64,000 nucleotides of DNA from Tetrastigma voinierianum (lineage: Eukaryota; Streptophyta; Magnoliopsida; Vitales; Vitaceae), in the NCBI GenBank assembly GCA_016808115.1, contig JAEQBH010002179.1, forward strand, positions 1 through 64,000, read 5' to 3'. Position numbers and translations under genes: made by a program. The notes beneath the pieces were generated by a model, which was not told where the DNA came from, searched no databases, and saw only the letters and a program-made list of their open reading frames with translations. This document shows positions 11,387 through 23,118 of the stretch, piece after piece (position 1 is the stretch's first letter; each line of letters opens with the position of its first letter).

Positions 11387-11896
11387 GACGCCCTATGAAG
11401 CATTGTATGGGAGGCAATGCCGATCTCCGATTTGTTGGAAGGAGATGGGAGATAGATCTATCACAGGTCCAGATTTGATTAGAGACACCTCAAAGAAGGT
11501 GGATTTGATACGGAAACATCTTCTCACGACTTAGAGCCGACAAAAGAGTTACGCCGACCGACGACAACAACCTCTGGAGTTTGAGGCGGGTGATCATGTC
11601 TTCTTAAGGGTGATGCCTAAAAGAGTAGCGGTCGGGTTATTATTGAGAAGCTTGTCGTGGGCGGAGCCCTTGGCATGCACTGAGAAGTGGGCAGCTATTC
11701 TTGTGTCGTTGGCTTTACCACCAAGTTTGTCAGTGTCCATGAGAAGTATTTCATGTCTCCATGCTGGAGTACACTCAAATTCGAGATCATGTAGTGGTTG
11801 GAACGAGCTTGTTGTTGTTGATGCGGATGGGACCTTCGAGGGACACAGTAAAGTATTTTGGATAGCGAAGACCATGTCTTTACGACATAAGACTAT
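11387..11896 (+). pseudogene. Integrase C-terminus and start of chromodomain-like tail of C
   Basis: Integrase text resumes with PYEALYGRQCRSPICW (about 11391-11440), then GPDLIRDTSKKVDLIRKHL and GDHVFLRV (about 11590-11615). The frame then decays, but the tail can be followed as NELVVVDADGTF (about 11800-11840) and DHVFTT-DY. This matches the C-terminal tail of D (GELVIDTDGTFEE). In Tekay/Del elements this tail carries a chromodomain that directs insertion toward silent chromatin. The frame is cut at 11896 by solo LTR K and resumes at 13511. Confidence 0.75.
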
Positions 11897-13510
11897 TGAT
11901 GAGCGTAATTTATACTGTTTTATCCTATGTTTTACTTATATTTTTAGTAGTTTTATTATATAAATAAAGGATATAATCAAATGTTCAATTTGTGATTAGG
12001 TCAACAATGAGCGATATGTAGCAAAAGCAAAGGGATAAAACAATCGACAAACTACACACGTAACCGGTAGCTACGTGTTTGATGTTTAAGATTCACAATG
12101 ATCCCCAATTGCTAAAATGTTGATTTGGATGGATAGGAGGGCTTCTCATGCTTTCAAAGGGACCGTATTCACTCCACCCCGGACTTCAAATGATGATCAA
12201 GTATGACTCTTAGTTGAAGGAAGAGAAGAGGAAACTCAAAGTGACAAGTTTGGAGAAATTTTGTACATTCAGTATTTATAATAGTCTCTTACGTATTTTT
12301 CTGGATATATCACAGATTCTACACTTTCAAGACTTTCCAACGGTACCAAGAACACCCAAATGGGTTCGGTGACAAAGTTATGGCCTTGACATTGGTATTG
12401 CGAGGGGCTGGCAATGTCATGGCGTTGAGAACCAACGTTGCGGCGTTGTAGAAGTGCGAGAAATATGGAAACATCGGCGATGGCGACGTTTAATGATGTC
12501 GCCGGCGTTCGGGGTTGGTTTTGGGTCAATTTTGTGATTGAGCCGCACATAATTGTGGGTTTAGAGCTCAGGCAAAGGGGGCGGGGGAGAAACGTTTTGG
12601 GAGGTTTGGAAAAGCTTACCTAGGCATGATTCTCTTAGGGAAGAAGATGGATTGAGAAGATCCAAGATTGAAGAGGAGATTTAGGATTCATTCATCACAT
12701 TAGGCTATTTATTCTTCCTTTTCATGTTTTCTCTCTTATCTTTATGGTTGTATCTTTCCCATTGATGGGTGATTTTTCATTTTCTAGGTTTTGGTTGTAT
12801 TTTGGACATGGATCTTATATCTAATGGTTGAATTTTCCCTATGTCTATTGTCTTTTGTGATTCTATATATATTGAAATTTCATTCTTGGTTGATATTTAC
12901 ATATTGATTTCTAGCTAATCTCAATATGGAGAGTGGTTTCTCGCATGAGATATGAGTGTAGTGAGAAATTAGACATAGATGAGTTAACCTAATAAACTTG
13001 ATAATACCAGATTATCAATAATTAGGAGCTTGGTAGTTCTTTACGATTTTTAATGCACTGTAACACTTGAGGGTTGAGCTAAGAAGCAGAAACCTAGTGA
13101 TAAATGGTAGGTTATTGACCTTGAAAGGATTTAATTACATTAGATAAGAATTGCCTTGGATGACATTTTCATGGAGCGATAGAGTGGAATATTGATCTAG
13201 ATATTATAGAAATGTCCAATTGCACTAAATACCCTAGAAATATATTACTCTTGGTGTCTGTGATTTACACAGTTTGTTAAGTATTAAGTTTTTCTTTAGT
13301 TTAGTTTAAATTTAAATTCTACTTAAACAATCTTGACCATTTGAATATTAGAGAAGCGTTCTAATTTTTGGTACTTAGCATCCATTTCCATGTGGATGAT
13401 ATCGGTACTTTGAGTGCTGTGCTTAACAAGCGTATACTTGCCTGAGAATAGGCACTCATCACCATGTTTTATTGCATATTTTTAATACACATCACAAAAT
13501 ACGCCTATCA
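11897..13510 (+). mobile_element. Solo LTR K (Athila/Tat type) inserted in the chromodomain tail of C
   Basis: This 1614-bp stretch starts tgatgagcgtaa and ends acgcctatca, giving TG...CA ends. It is bounded by the perfect 5-bp TSD actat (11892-11896 and 13511-13515). Codons of element C run up to the first TSD and resume after the second (LV-WQHRVKE). The start resembles that of LTR J on the minus strand (tgatgagctt), so K belongs to an Athila/Tat-type family. No internal region or second copy is seen, so it is a solo LTR. A T-rich stretch with attctatatatattg lies at 12860-12880. Confidence 0.93.
12360..12520 (+). repeat. CpG-rich word cluster in solo LTR K
   Basis: Inside an otherwise AT-rich LTR, a short block repeats gcgttg and cggcg words: atggcgttgag, aacgttgcggcgttg, cggcgatggcgacg, gatgtcgccggcg. 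It stands out by CpG density and is in the same general part of the LTR as the arrays in C, D and E. It is less regular than those. Confidence 0.5.
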
Positions 13511-13717
13511 ACTATGAGGCTAGTGTATTGTGGCAACACCGAGTCAAGGAGAAACATGGGAATGCGGGACCGCGATGCGTGCAGTTATCCTTTTCACATT
13601 TGAGGACGGAGGTACGTGGTTTAGTCATTGAATGTTAAATGACTATTGCATATGCATGTGATAGTATGTGTAGGTGTGTGAGAATTTCGGGACAAAATTC
13701 TTTTAAGGGGGGAAGGA
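13511..13717 (+). pseudogene. End of pol and polypurine tract of element C
   Basis: After the TSD the chromodomain-like tail resumes (VYCGNTES / WQHRVKEKHGN in shifted frames), then HLRTEVRG-type text around tttgaggacggaggtac (about 13600-13620). The same words appear on the minus strand at the D/B junction (24381-24395 joined to 210-221). The polypurine tract aaggggggaagga at 13705-13717 directly precedes the 3' LTR and would prime plus-strand DNA synthesis. Confidence 0.8.
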
Positions 13718-16263
13718 TGTGAGGACCCGGGTAAAGTGTAACGATAGATTACGTTACAGTACAGGCTGCAAGCCTGAGAATTTTGCTAGATCTTCGATAA
13801 TGACATGGCCCACACTATTTAGTTCGTTTCGTGAAATCTAGTTACCTTGCTTTGTCGAATGACGCGTCGAATTCACAGAATGATCGAGGAAGTTCACATG
13901 TGAACTTGTCACATGGAAGCCAAGTGTCATCATGATAAAATGAGTAGCCCGAGGAAATGGCCGCGTGAAACATATGGCACAGTGATTGCCATGTGTCAAA
14001 GTTTGGATTAAGAAGGCGTCCTACACCTAGACCAGGAGTTTGGAGTGGGGAAGAATAAAGGAAATTGAGAGAAAGATAGAAAGGGTAATGAAAGAAAAGA
14101 GAAAGAAAGAGGAGAGGAAAAGGGTCCGACATCTACTAGTCTCCATTGTTCGAACAAGCAAGAGGTTCGACGGGTCAGGAAGCGAGTTGGACTGCACTCC
14201 AAGAGGTAGGGGTTATCTCCTACTCTGGTTAGTCCTTGTCTAAGGGCCATTCGATGGCCATGAGGTGTAGCCCTAGCAATTAGGTTGGTACAAGAACAGT
14301 TGTGATCAAACTATTGGTGAATTACGGACCAGTTTATGAGTCCTTTCTATTTCTCAAAACTACAATTCTATAGCAGGTGGTACTTGTTGGAAAATACGAG
14401 CGATGCGGTGATTTTTGTAGTGTGTGTCGATCTTGAACATGGGTGACATGCTAAAGCGTATTAATGCTTGTTTTGGAGTACGAACATGAAGATCCAGTTT
14501 TGTGTGTTGTTGCTTGATTGAATGACATGCAAGTGTGTGAAAAATCATGTGGATATATGTTGAATTGATGTATTTACATGGGTTGTATTATGGATGTAAA
14601 TTGTATGCTATAGATATGATTATCCATGAATCATAAATGTTGCATGTAGCTCTCATCATGCATGTAACATGAAGAACATGCAATAGCATTCTGCATTGCA
14701 TATGCACGGGAACATCGCGTGAAACGGGTGTGAGTGCATGGCATGAAAGAACACTATGTTTGGTGTTTAAATGGTGGGCTTTGAAAAAGGGACGACGTCC
14801 TAGAGTCGCACGGTTTGAAATTATGTGTCGGGTAGTAACAAGAAGGGATAGACACCCTCTCAAGTGAAAGGCATGTATTCTTGGTCAGACACATGCGTCC
14901 AGCGGTGAAAGTCCACGAAAGTGTTGGAAGGTGTACAACACCTACGGTGAAACCCCGGAAAGCTCGTTACCCACAAAAGACACATGGCTTTTGAATAAAG
15001 CGATTTTTCTGAGATTGTCCAAGGAGTTGAAATATAAAACAAAAATCTTTTGTTTTGGAAATGAAAGTTTTTCATACATGACGTGTGCATGTGTGAGGGA
15101 GTCAGTGAGGGCTCGAGACATTATGAAACTTGTGAGAGCATTCGTGTAGAAATGCATATGTTTAGCTCAAGGTGTTGATAAATGTAAATTATGGCATTGC
15201 ATGTGTACTTAGGTGGGGTGTAGCCTTTGTAGGAGAATTTCTCTACTGAACATTGGTCACCCCACCGTGGGAAAATCATTTCAAGTGTTGGAAGTCCCAG
15301 CCCAGGTGGAACTCATGCGAGCACCAGTGGTAAAAGAAGACTAAATCATTGCTTATTTTTTGTATTCTATAAATTTCTAGATAGATGATCCGAGTTCTAT
15401 TACATGTAAGGAAGGAGTTATGTCCAAACTCATTACGAAATTGTCGGTATAGTTTAAGATGTTTTTCCCAGATTTCATGTTGCCTTTATTGTGTAGAGGT
15501 CATGTGTTAATTTTATAGTGTTTTAGGAAAGAGCTTGAGGTTCATGATGGGCTAGAAAGGTTGCTGCAGGCTTAGGTGAGAGTTTTAGGTGCAACAAAGA
15601 TTTACAGTCGCTGACAAAGTTTTAAGGGGGGGTTCCTTGTGTTGCGACATGGTTCTGCCGGTACGAGGGCGGTTGCTAGGTCGTGACATAGCCTTTCCAT
15701 GTCGCGGCAATGTTTTATTTCTCTGTCGTGACAATGTTGCGACAGAGGTTTCCTTGTCGTGACCGAGACGGCCACGACAAGAGGTTAGGTATCGCACCCT
15801 TCATATTGTGACATAGTTTGGCCTAAATGAGGGATTTTAGGTCGCGATAGAGTATTTTCTTATCGCGACTAAGTTTGGGGAAAAGGCCAAGAGAGAGTTT
15901 GTCACAATAGAGGGTGATGTCCTGACGAGTTGCTTGAAATTATGTTATGGCCGGTATACCTTGCACGTCGCGACTAAGAGAGTTCCGGACTGTAGAGGTC
16001 TTCCATGTCGTGACATGGTTTTCTATGTCGCAACAATGGGGTGGGCTCTGGCTGCGTCGCAACGGGCTATGCGCACACAACAGGAGGCCGCTCTATGTCG
16101 CCGATAATGTGGGCGCTATGTTGCGTGAGACGGAGGGGCCATGTGTGGCTCGAAATGCCGGGTCGGGCGCACGCGAGCCAGGGCTAGATCTTGCCTGCTT
16201 GATGTATTCCTAACAGGACCGTAGAGTGGAAAGAAAAACCCTTGGGATTGGGGGCGAGTCATA
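13718..16263 (+). repeat. 3' LTR of element C
   Basis: About 2.55 kb, starting tgtgaggacccggg and ending next to the TSD copy gttta at 16264-16268. It aligns with 3598-6169 along its length but many bases differ, so C itself is old. The CpG word array spans about 15590-16110 and includes tgttgcgacatgg, tgtcgcggcaatg and tgtcgtgacaatg. The TATA-like sequence of the 5' copy is not preserved. Confidence 0.9.
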
Positions 16264-19200
16264 GTTTACATGGCTTAGCTGAGGCTAGGATAATTGAAAC
16301 CCACCACCATCACCTTGTCTTTAGCAGACAGGTCAATGAAAATTCCTAAGGGCACGGTTGAAGATGTTTTGGTGTGGAATTAGACGGAATTCTCTTACCC
16401 GGTGGACTTTGTTGTCACGCATGCAGAGCAGTGCTTTAGGGAGCCAATTATGTGCCCATCATACTTGGGAGGCCATTCTTGGCTACCTCAAATGCAATCA
16501 TCAACTATCAAAATGTGGTTATGCAGCTCACTTTTGGCAATATGACACTAGAGCTTAACATCTTTCATCTTAGCAAAAATCACTTTCACTCACAGGAAGA
16601 AGGTCTAGAAGAGGTGTGTTTGATTAACACCATTGTGGAAGAATAATTTGGCCGATGGGAGCTACATGCGGGAGTGATAGAGGTGCAAAAGCTTTCTGAA
16701 AAATTGAATGAAACCTTACTCCATATTTATGTGCTAGTCTTTGTCCTTGGAAAGAAGAAGAAATTCTCCCGCTTATTGGCGAGGAAGGCGGTGGAAAGGA
16801 AGCAAGGAAGAGCCGAAAAGATTGATCTCAAACCCCTCCCACGAGAATTGAAATAACTGCATGCGGAGGTGGCCAATGCTACTAGGTTATTTCTTCATCT
16901 CTCAATGCCTCATGGGAAGACAGTCTACTTAGAATCCTCAAGAAGTGCAAGCAAGCCATTGAATGGAAAATCTCGGATTTAAAAGGAATTATCCCTTTGG
17001 TTTGCACTCATCACATTTACATAGAGGAGGAAGCCAAACCAGTGAGACAACCACAGAGACGATTGAATCCCCACATGCAAGAGGTAGTACGCGCCGAAGT
17101 TCTAAAATTGCTACAGGCCGGCATTATCTACCCCATTTCAAATAGTCCATAGGTGAGTCCTACTCAAGTTGTACCCAAAAATTCGAGGGTGACTATTGTG
17201 CAAAACGAGAAGAGAGAAGATATGCCTACATGCCTTAGTTGGAGGATATGTTTAGACTACAGGAGGCTAAATGCGGTGACAAGGAAGGACCATTTTCCTT
17301 TACCCTTCATTGATCAACTTCTAGAGAGAGTTTCCAGGCACCCATTTTATTATTTTCTAGATAGCTTTTCTGGATATTTTCAAATAGAAATTGTTGTGGA
17401 GGACCTAGAGAAGACCACCTTCACTTGCCCCTTTTGGAATTTATGCCTACAGGAGAATGCCTTTTGGCCTCTACAATTCACCTACCACATTCCAAAGGTG
17501 TATGCTCAATATTTTCAGTGATATGGTGGAACGAATTATGGAAGTGTACATAGATGATATCACCATATATGGAGGTACTTTTGAGGATTGCCTAGCCAAC
17601 CTTGAGACTGTTCTTAACAGATGCATTGAAAAAAACTTGGTGATTAACAAGGAAAAGTGCCATTTTATGGTAAATCAAGGAATTGTCCTTGGACATGTCA
17701 TCTCTAACAAGGGCATTGAAGTTGATAAAGCCAAGGTTGAACTTATTTCTAAGCTACCATCTGCCACAAATGTCAAGACAGTGAGGCAGTTCATAGGCCA
17801 TGCTGGTTTCTACAAGAGGTTTATTAAAGATTTTTCAATAATTGCAAAACCCCTCTGTGAGCTTTAAGTGAAGGAAACCAAATTTTTTTGGGTTAAGGTG
17901 CAGAGAGCTTCAAGAGCTCAGTACTGCTACTTCACTATGGTAAGGCACCCAGTGACATTGCCTTTGAAGTGATGTGTGATGCGGGTGATTTTCCGATGGG
18001 GCGGGTTCTTGGGCGAGAATATGGAAAGCCCTGCATTGGTTTTATTATGCAAGTAAGACTCTAAATGAAGCACAAAGGGAGTACTGACCACATAAAAGAA
18101 AGCTGGCAGCGAGCGAGTCGAAGCATACTTGGTGAGGTCATTCATTTGTAATTTTAGGACACTCTACTTTGAAATACCTTTTGACTAAGCAAGATGCTAA
18201 GGCAAGACATCGGTGGGTTCAACAGCCCACGCTCCGAATTAAATCTCGGATAAAAAGACAAAGAGGGTGGAGAAATGTAGTGGTAGATCCACCTCTTTTA
18301 GACTTACCATAGCCATAACTCTCACGAGTCCTCCCATGTTGATGATGAATTTCTGAGTCTCTTGTAGAGAATGCTTACGGTAATAACTCATATTGCTAAT
18401 TATTTAGCAACAAAGAAGTCCTAGTTGAATGGAAAGCACAAGTTAATAAATAATTCTTCGCCCAAAGGGGGTGTTTCTATTATTGGGAGGAGCCATTTTT
18501 GTTCAAATACTGTGCGGATCAAATCATTAGAAAGTGTATGCCTGAAGAAGAACAACAGGGGATTCTCAGTCACTACCATGAAAATGCCTATGGAGGTCAT
18601 TTTGCCTCTTAAAAGACAACTATGAAGGTGTTGCAATTAGGTTTCTACTGGCCTTCCCTCTTCAAATATGCTCATGCTATGTGCCGAAGTTGCGATCGAT
18701 GTCAAAGACTTGGGAAGCTTACTCGCCGTAATATGATGCCTTTGAACCCAATTCTAGTAATAGATTCATTCGATGTTTGGGGCATTGACTTCATGGAGCC
18801 ATTCCCTACATCTTTTGGTTATTCATACATCTTGGTGGGGATTGATTATGTGTCTAAGTAGGTTGAGGCCATTCCTTGAAAAACAAATGATCACAGATTG
18901 GTGCTTGGTATTCACAAAGGAGAATGTCTTCTCCAAATTGGAGTGCCAGCTATAATCGTGATGGAGGGTACACATTTTACGGCAAACCACTTTGAAACCC
19001 TCCTAGCCAAATATGGAACAAACACAAGTGGCCACTCCTTACCATCCCAGCTACCGGTGACGAAGCTAGCTAACGGGGGAGAGATCAGAGACCGTCTTGA
19101 TGAGGTGGTGAATTGAAACGAGGAAGGCGGTCCCTGGCTACTAGACTCCTTTATTGGGCATACGGGACATATTTCAATACCATACTTGGGATGTCCCCAT

Positions 19201-19665
19201 ATCGGCTAGTCTATGGAAAATCATGCCACCTCCTTTTGGAAATTGAATATAAGGCATGGTAGGTAATTAAAAAGCTGAATTTGGATTTAGGGAAAGACGA
19301 CCTCAAGAGATTTCTTGACCTCATTGAGTTAAAGGAGCTAAGGAACGATGCCTACCTAAATTCCAAAATTTCAAAAGAGAGATCTATGGCATGATCAGAT
19401 GGTGGCTCGGAAAAACTTCCAAACATGAGATAAAGTGTTGCTCTATGACTCCAGCTTCATCTTTTTTCGGGAAAACTCAAGGTCGAGGTGAGATTGGTCC
19501 CTTACCGCCATTCATGCAGTATATCGAAATGGGCGGAGTGGAACTCTTCAATTCAAATGAAAACCAAACTTTCAAAGTGAATGGACACTACCTCAAGCCA
19601 TATGCAGTCCCCTTTGGACCAAACAAGGAGGAGCTCACCCTCCTTGAGCCTCAAAATGTTTGAAA
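16264..19665 (+). pseudogene. Athila pol of B: protease end, RT, RNase H, integrase (broken)
   Basis: After the TSD the protease resumes (LKPTTITLSLADRSMKIPKG; about 16290-16350), then VPIILGRPFLATSNA and QLTFGNMTLELNIFHLS at 16452-16580. RT begins near 17030 and includes WRICLDYRRLNAVTRKDHF (about 17240-17300). The catalytic strip VYIDDITIY is intact at 17547-17573, followed by GHAGFYKRFIKDFS (about 17800-17840). RNase H is decayed (17930-18180). Integrase shows the CRSCDRCQRLGK zinc segment (about 18680-18715) and VWGIDFMEPFP (about 18775-18805). The second catalytic strip reads MEGTHF in frame, apparently shifted by an indel. The C-terminal end is NGHYLKPYAV and LTLLEPQNV, then a stop. Frameshifts and stops make it non-functional. 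Confidence 0.9.
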
Positions 19666-20229
19666 ATTTGGGTTGAGTGGACTCCGGTCTCACTGAGGCT
19701 ACTGAGTCCTCTCTTTTTTTTTTTTTTTTGTATTTTTATATTATATTACATTATTCAATTTTCCTTACATTTTTCTCTATCTTAATTTGATCTTAATTTT
19801 AGCTCCTATTTCCTTTTCCTATTATTTATTTGGGATTTTTGTGTTCATTTTGTGAGGAGTTTCTATGTTACGACGGGGAGGGTGATGCGAGGTCGAAACC
19901 ATTGAAAGCATCAATTTACCGCGAGCCGGACATTTTTCGCCCAGGGTGCGAAAATTATGGCCTCCACGTCTTCACATTTTTATGACCTCCATCCGGTTTT
20001 GCCAGGTTGCGCGAAATTTCGCGCCTATTTCAGGCCTTTAGGAACGTGCGACCTTTAAGCGATTCCGTATTTTGCATTCCGACTCTTTGTTTCCCGAAGA
20101 CTTGGGAATGGGCCGTTTTTATCCCTCCACCTCACTGCTGCTCGGCATCCCAGCTCCAAAAATAGACTACCCCCCTCCTTTTCTTTACACATACACCCTC
20201 TCTTTCTCCTCATTCCCTCTTTGAAACCC
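19666..20229 (+). other. Spacer between pol and ORF2 of B
   Basis: A poly-T run at 19712-19729 and an AT-rich stretch are followed by a sharp change to mixed sequence with CpG-rich words (tttttcgcccagg, gtgcgaaaatt). A perfect 16-bp palindrome lies at 20009-20024. In Athila elements this interval precedes ORF2 and would contain any signal for its expression. The equivalent interval in H (45070-45400) is even more AT-rich. Confidence 0.6.
20009..20024 (+). repeat. Perfect 16-bp palindrome gcgcgaaatttcgcgc
   Basis: The sequence equals its own reverse complement over all 16 bases. It lies in the pol-ORF2 spacer of B. The same core, gcgaaaatttcgc, is found in the LTR of element H at 41101-41113, among other gcgaaa words. 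Function unknown; a protein-binding site or a cruciform-prone site are possible. Confidence 0.85.
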
Positions 20230-21850
20230 TTCCATGACTTGTAATATTAGCGAACATATAGAACACACAGTATTCATCTCGACCCAGCCCGAAGGCCCTC
20301 CTCCTTGCCTGAACCACACGGCCATCCCAAGGCCTTGCAGTACGCCGGGTTTGCGATTTTGGCGAGATCTGTGCCTCACCATCACCCACAATCTTGTGAG
20401 TACACCACGGGCTGGACTGATGCGGCACCTCCATCTCGTGCGACCCCAGCATGCGGGCGGCCTGCATTCAGTGGGCGGGGAGCCTCGGCCTTGGTGGATC
20501 TTCAGCATCCACAACCTCAAGTGCGTAACATTTCTTCACCTTCTCGGAACAGCCGTCCATTCGAGGCGAGGTCTCTCCACGACTCTACCATCGAGGCCAC
20601 TTTTTCCTGCCGTGATGAAGAAATGCCAATTGCAGCGTATGAAGTTCCATAACGAGAACTTCTATGACATACCGGCTTTTGCCAATCAGCCTAAACTCCG
20701 GGATTCTATGGGGCTCATCCATCGCTACTCTCTCGAGCCGTTCATGACTCCACGAAAATTTTCTACACGAGAAGGAGTGATAAATTTTTAGCCGAACGTA
20801 ACTCGGGGTGAGCCCTTTTCTTGATCTTCATTTCACCATTGATGGCCGTCAGGGCATGTTGCAAGCAGCCGATATCAGCGCATCTTTCGACTTCCGATTG
20901 GCTCTTGCTAGTGAGTGGACTTCATGCGATTACTAACCCCCCTTCGCCCCAGAGTGATGGTGCGGGTTCTCTCGCCACATCCTTGTGTATACTTTCGGGC
21001 CGGCTTCCATCGGGAATATTCTTAATGGACCACGTCTTTGCGTTCAATATTTCGTTAAACATGTAGTATGAGGCAGCGCCATCCTTGAGGCCTTATTCAG
21101 CATCTCTCGAGGGCTTCTTGTTTGGCTTTGTGGGGATACGATCATGTCATCTTTGTTTTCTCTTTGAGGGAGAAGATCCACATAAAGAATCTAGTAGGGT
21201 GAGGCCGCTCCGCCTTTATTGTTCCACGGTACACGCTCTCCTATAGGTTTTCCCACTAAGCCTCATCGTGAGCGCCGTTGTGAATGCGAGGCCACCTTTA
21301 CAGTCGAGAAGTGGTAGTTTGTGCCTGGAGTTATCCCTCTTCCGGACTTTCCTCCTGGCCCAGAGATCAGACAGGTGACACAGGGATGCGGGTGATCCTC
21401 CTGCATGCCAGGAGCCTCACAGCCTAGTGCCATCAGCACCTGCTCCTGTCCCCATGCATATACCACCTGCTCCAGCAGCCCCATCACCCCCTCGAGCTCC
21501 TACTACTCCAGCTGGTCCCAATACATATGCACCACCTGTGGAGTTTGTCTGCATTTCTGCATAGGACTTTCTTGCGATAATGGCCTCTGTCCACACTTTC
21601 GTTGTTACCTGATAGACCTTTTCTGCTACCCATACTGTCATGGCACAGCGGATGACTCGTACTGAAGCCATCCTCTCTCAAATTCAGGAGCACTTGGGCT
21701 TGCCACCTATTCCACTTTCTCCCGCAGCGGCTTTGCTTGACTCCGGCGTCACCGGCTCCACCACACCTTAGCTTCGGTACCACCCCAGCTCGGCCCGGTT
21801 CACCACGGCCCGACCTCTCTACCGGTGATCATCCACGAGTTCCTATTTAG
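20230..21850 (+). pseudogene. Athila ORF2 (env-like / plant transposon protein) of B
   Basis: From 20640 the text NFYDIPAFANQPKLRDSMGL and LEPFMTPRKFSTREGV matches my memory of the ORF2 region of Athila-type elements. Later pieces, in shifted frames, include EKIHIKNLV (about 21168), FPTKPHRERRCECEATFT (about 21250-21300), GVIPLPDFPPGPEI (about 21335-21370), a proline/alanine-rich stretch (21400-21530) and QRMTRTEAILSQIQEHLGLP (about 21650-21710). The upstream part (20230-20640) is proline- and serine-rich. ORF2 follows pol in Athila and is often called env-like, but its role is not established and I see no clear membrane segment. Several stops and shifts; not functional. The same region is seen in H at 45420-47400. 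Confidence 0.7.
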
Positions 21851-23106
21851 TCATAGGATAGGATGAGAGACTCTCCCACCCCCTAGACTACTGAAGAATT
21901 ATCACTTCCTCCCTTTAAGTTTCCTCTGAGCCGCGTAGACGATACGATGTTTGGTTGGGGTGAGAGTTAAAGAAGGAAGTGTTCTTTATGTTTTAAGCAA
22001 GAGTCGGTTTTTGAATAGTTGAATGACACGCTTCGATTTTTAATAGTATGGTACATATTTTTAGTTTCTAGTACATGTAGCTACAGCTTATGTTTTTAGT
22101 TTCTCAATTTCTTATTTCCCATCAATTTCTCATAAATTATTTTTGTAATTCTCAACTTGCAATGGGAGAAATTGAAACCTCGTCTCAATACTCTTGATTT
22201 TAGAGTGGTGTTATGCTTATAAGAGTTGATGAATTGTTGAAACTCCTCTTGTCTTAAACCTTACTTCTTCCACTTTGAACTAACCACACCCACGTATTGC
22301 ATTAGTTTTCAATTATAAGCTAAAAACTTCCTTGCCTACTTATCCTTGCAAAGAATTTGGCCTAGTACTTTTGTGACCTTTAATAGTTTGGGATCCCCTA
22401 AAAGACCAATGAGTCTCTCAAAAATTAGATATTTGTGACCTTACCTTGAAACTCGAGCACGGTCCAAAGGTATATAGCGAGAAGTCTTTAAAACTCCCAG
22501 CGGTTGGGGTCCTCCATTTGTTGCTTTCGATTACCTAGGTGAATAGGTAGAGTTTAGCAATTTCTAGGTGCTATAGTATCGAACTTATTAAAAGTCCGGG
22601 GTGAAATCTGAAGAGTTAGTGGTTAAAAGATCCTTATGACTTGATGCCCTGAACCTTGATTGGTTGGGAATCATCGATGGACCTCGATTACATGAAGAGT
22701 GCGGTCGATACCTCGGCGTACCCTACAATAAAAGTTGTGAAATAAATGGCTCCTATTCATTGAGGTTAGTTGGTTGCTGGAGTGTAGAAAAGAATGGAGT
22801 TGGGGAAAAGGACAATTTGGTAGAATATTTTTGAAAACTAATCAAGTTAACACTTAGGTTTTTATGAAAGGTTTCAGGTTGGTTCTCTAGGAGTTGAAAT
22901 TCTTTTGATACTTGAATTTGCATAGTACATACTCCTCTTAAGATAGTCATTGGGTAGGATTTTCAGAGTGCCTTTTTGTTTAAGGTTGGTTTATCACCTG
23001 TGCTTTTGAAAAATTTTTTTTTTTTTTTTTTTTTTGGATATATATAGCTCATCTTGCTTTTGATTGCTTTATTCTTTCTTCATTGCTAATGGACTAGCAA
23101 TGTGTT
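21851..23106 (+). other. 3' untranslated region of element B
   Basis: No gene is seen. Segments such as cttgaaactcgagcacggtcc (22443), aaagtccggggtgaaatctgaagag (22590) and cttgatgccctgaacctt (22640) recur in H at 48027-48250, so this is a conserved non-coding tail of the Athila family. A poly-T run lies at 23012-23035, and gctaatggactagcaatgtg just before the polypurine tract matches H at 48648-48665. Confidence 0.75.
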
Positions 23107-23118
23107 GGTTGGGGGGAG
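23107..23118 (+). promoter_or_regulatory. Polypurine tract of element B
   Basis: The run ggttggggggag directly abuts the 3' LTR start tgattactac at 23119. Element H has the matching attgggggtg before its 3' LTR. This purine run would survive RNase H cutting and prime plus-strand DNA synthesis. Confidence 0.85.

Larger units (their letters stand above)
3598..16263 (+). mobile_element. Tekay/Del-like Ty3/gypsy retrotransposon C, nested in B
   Basis: Direct repeats beginning tgtgaggac (3598-6169 and 13718-16263) flank a primer site tggtatcaaagcc (6174) and, at the other end, a polypurine tract aaggggggaagga (13705-13717). The 5-bp TSD gttta is perfect (3593-3597 and 16264-16268). The protease frame of B resumes exactly after it (VY before, VYM--LGLGELKPT-type text after). 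Without the solo LTRs E and K the element is about 8.4 kb. It has RT, RNase H, integrase and a chromodomain-like tail in the gypsy order, but gag is missing and every frame is broken. Confidence 0.93.

Noticed and set aside
14040..14243. Lysine/arginine/glutamate-rich plus-strand frame
   Set aside because: Arises from a purine-rich block in the LTR of C; the other LTR copy (4010-4123) does not keep the same frame.
20185..20520. 111-codon minus-strand frame
   Set aside because: Antisense to the start of ORF2 in B; no recognisable domain.
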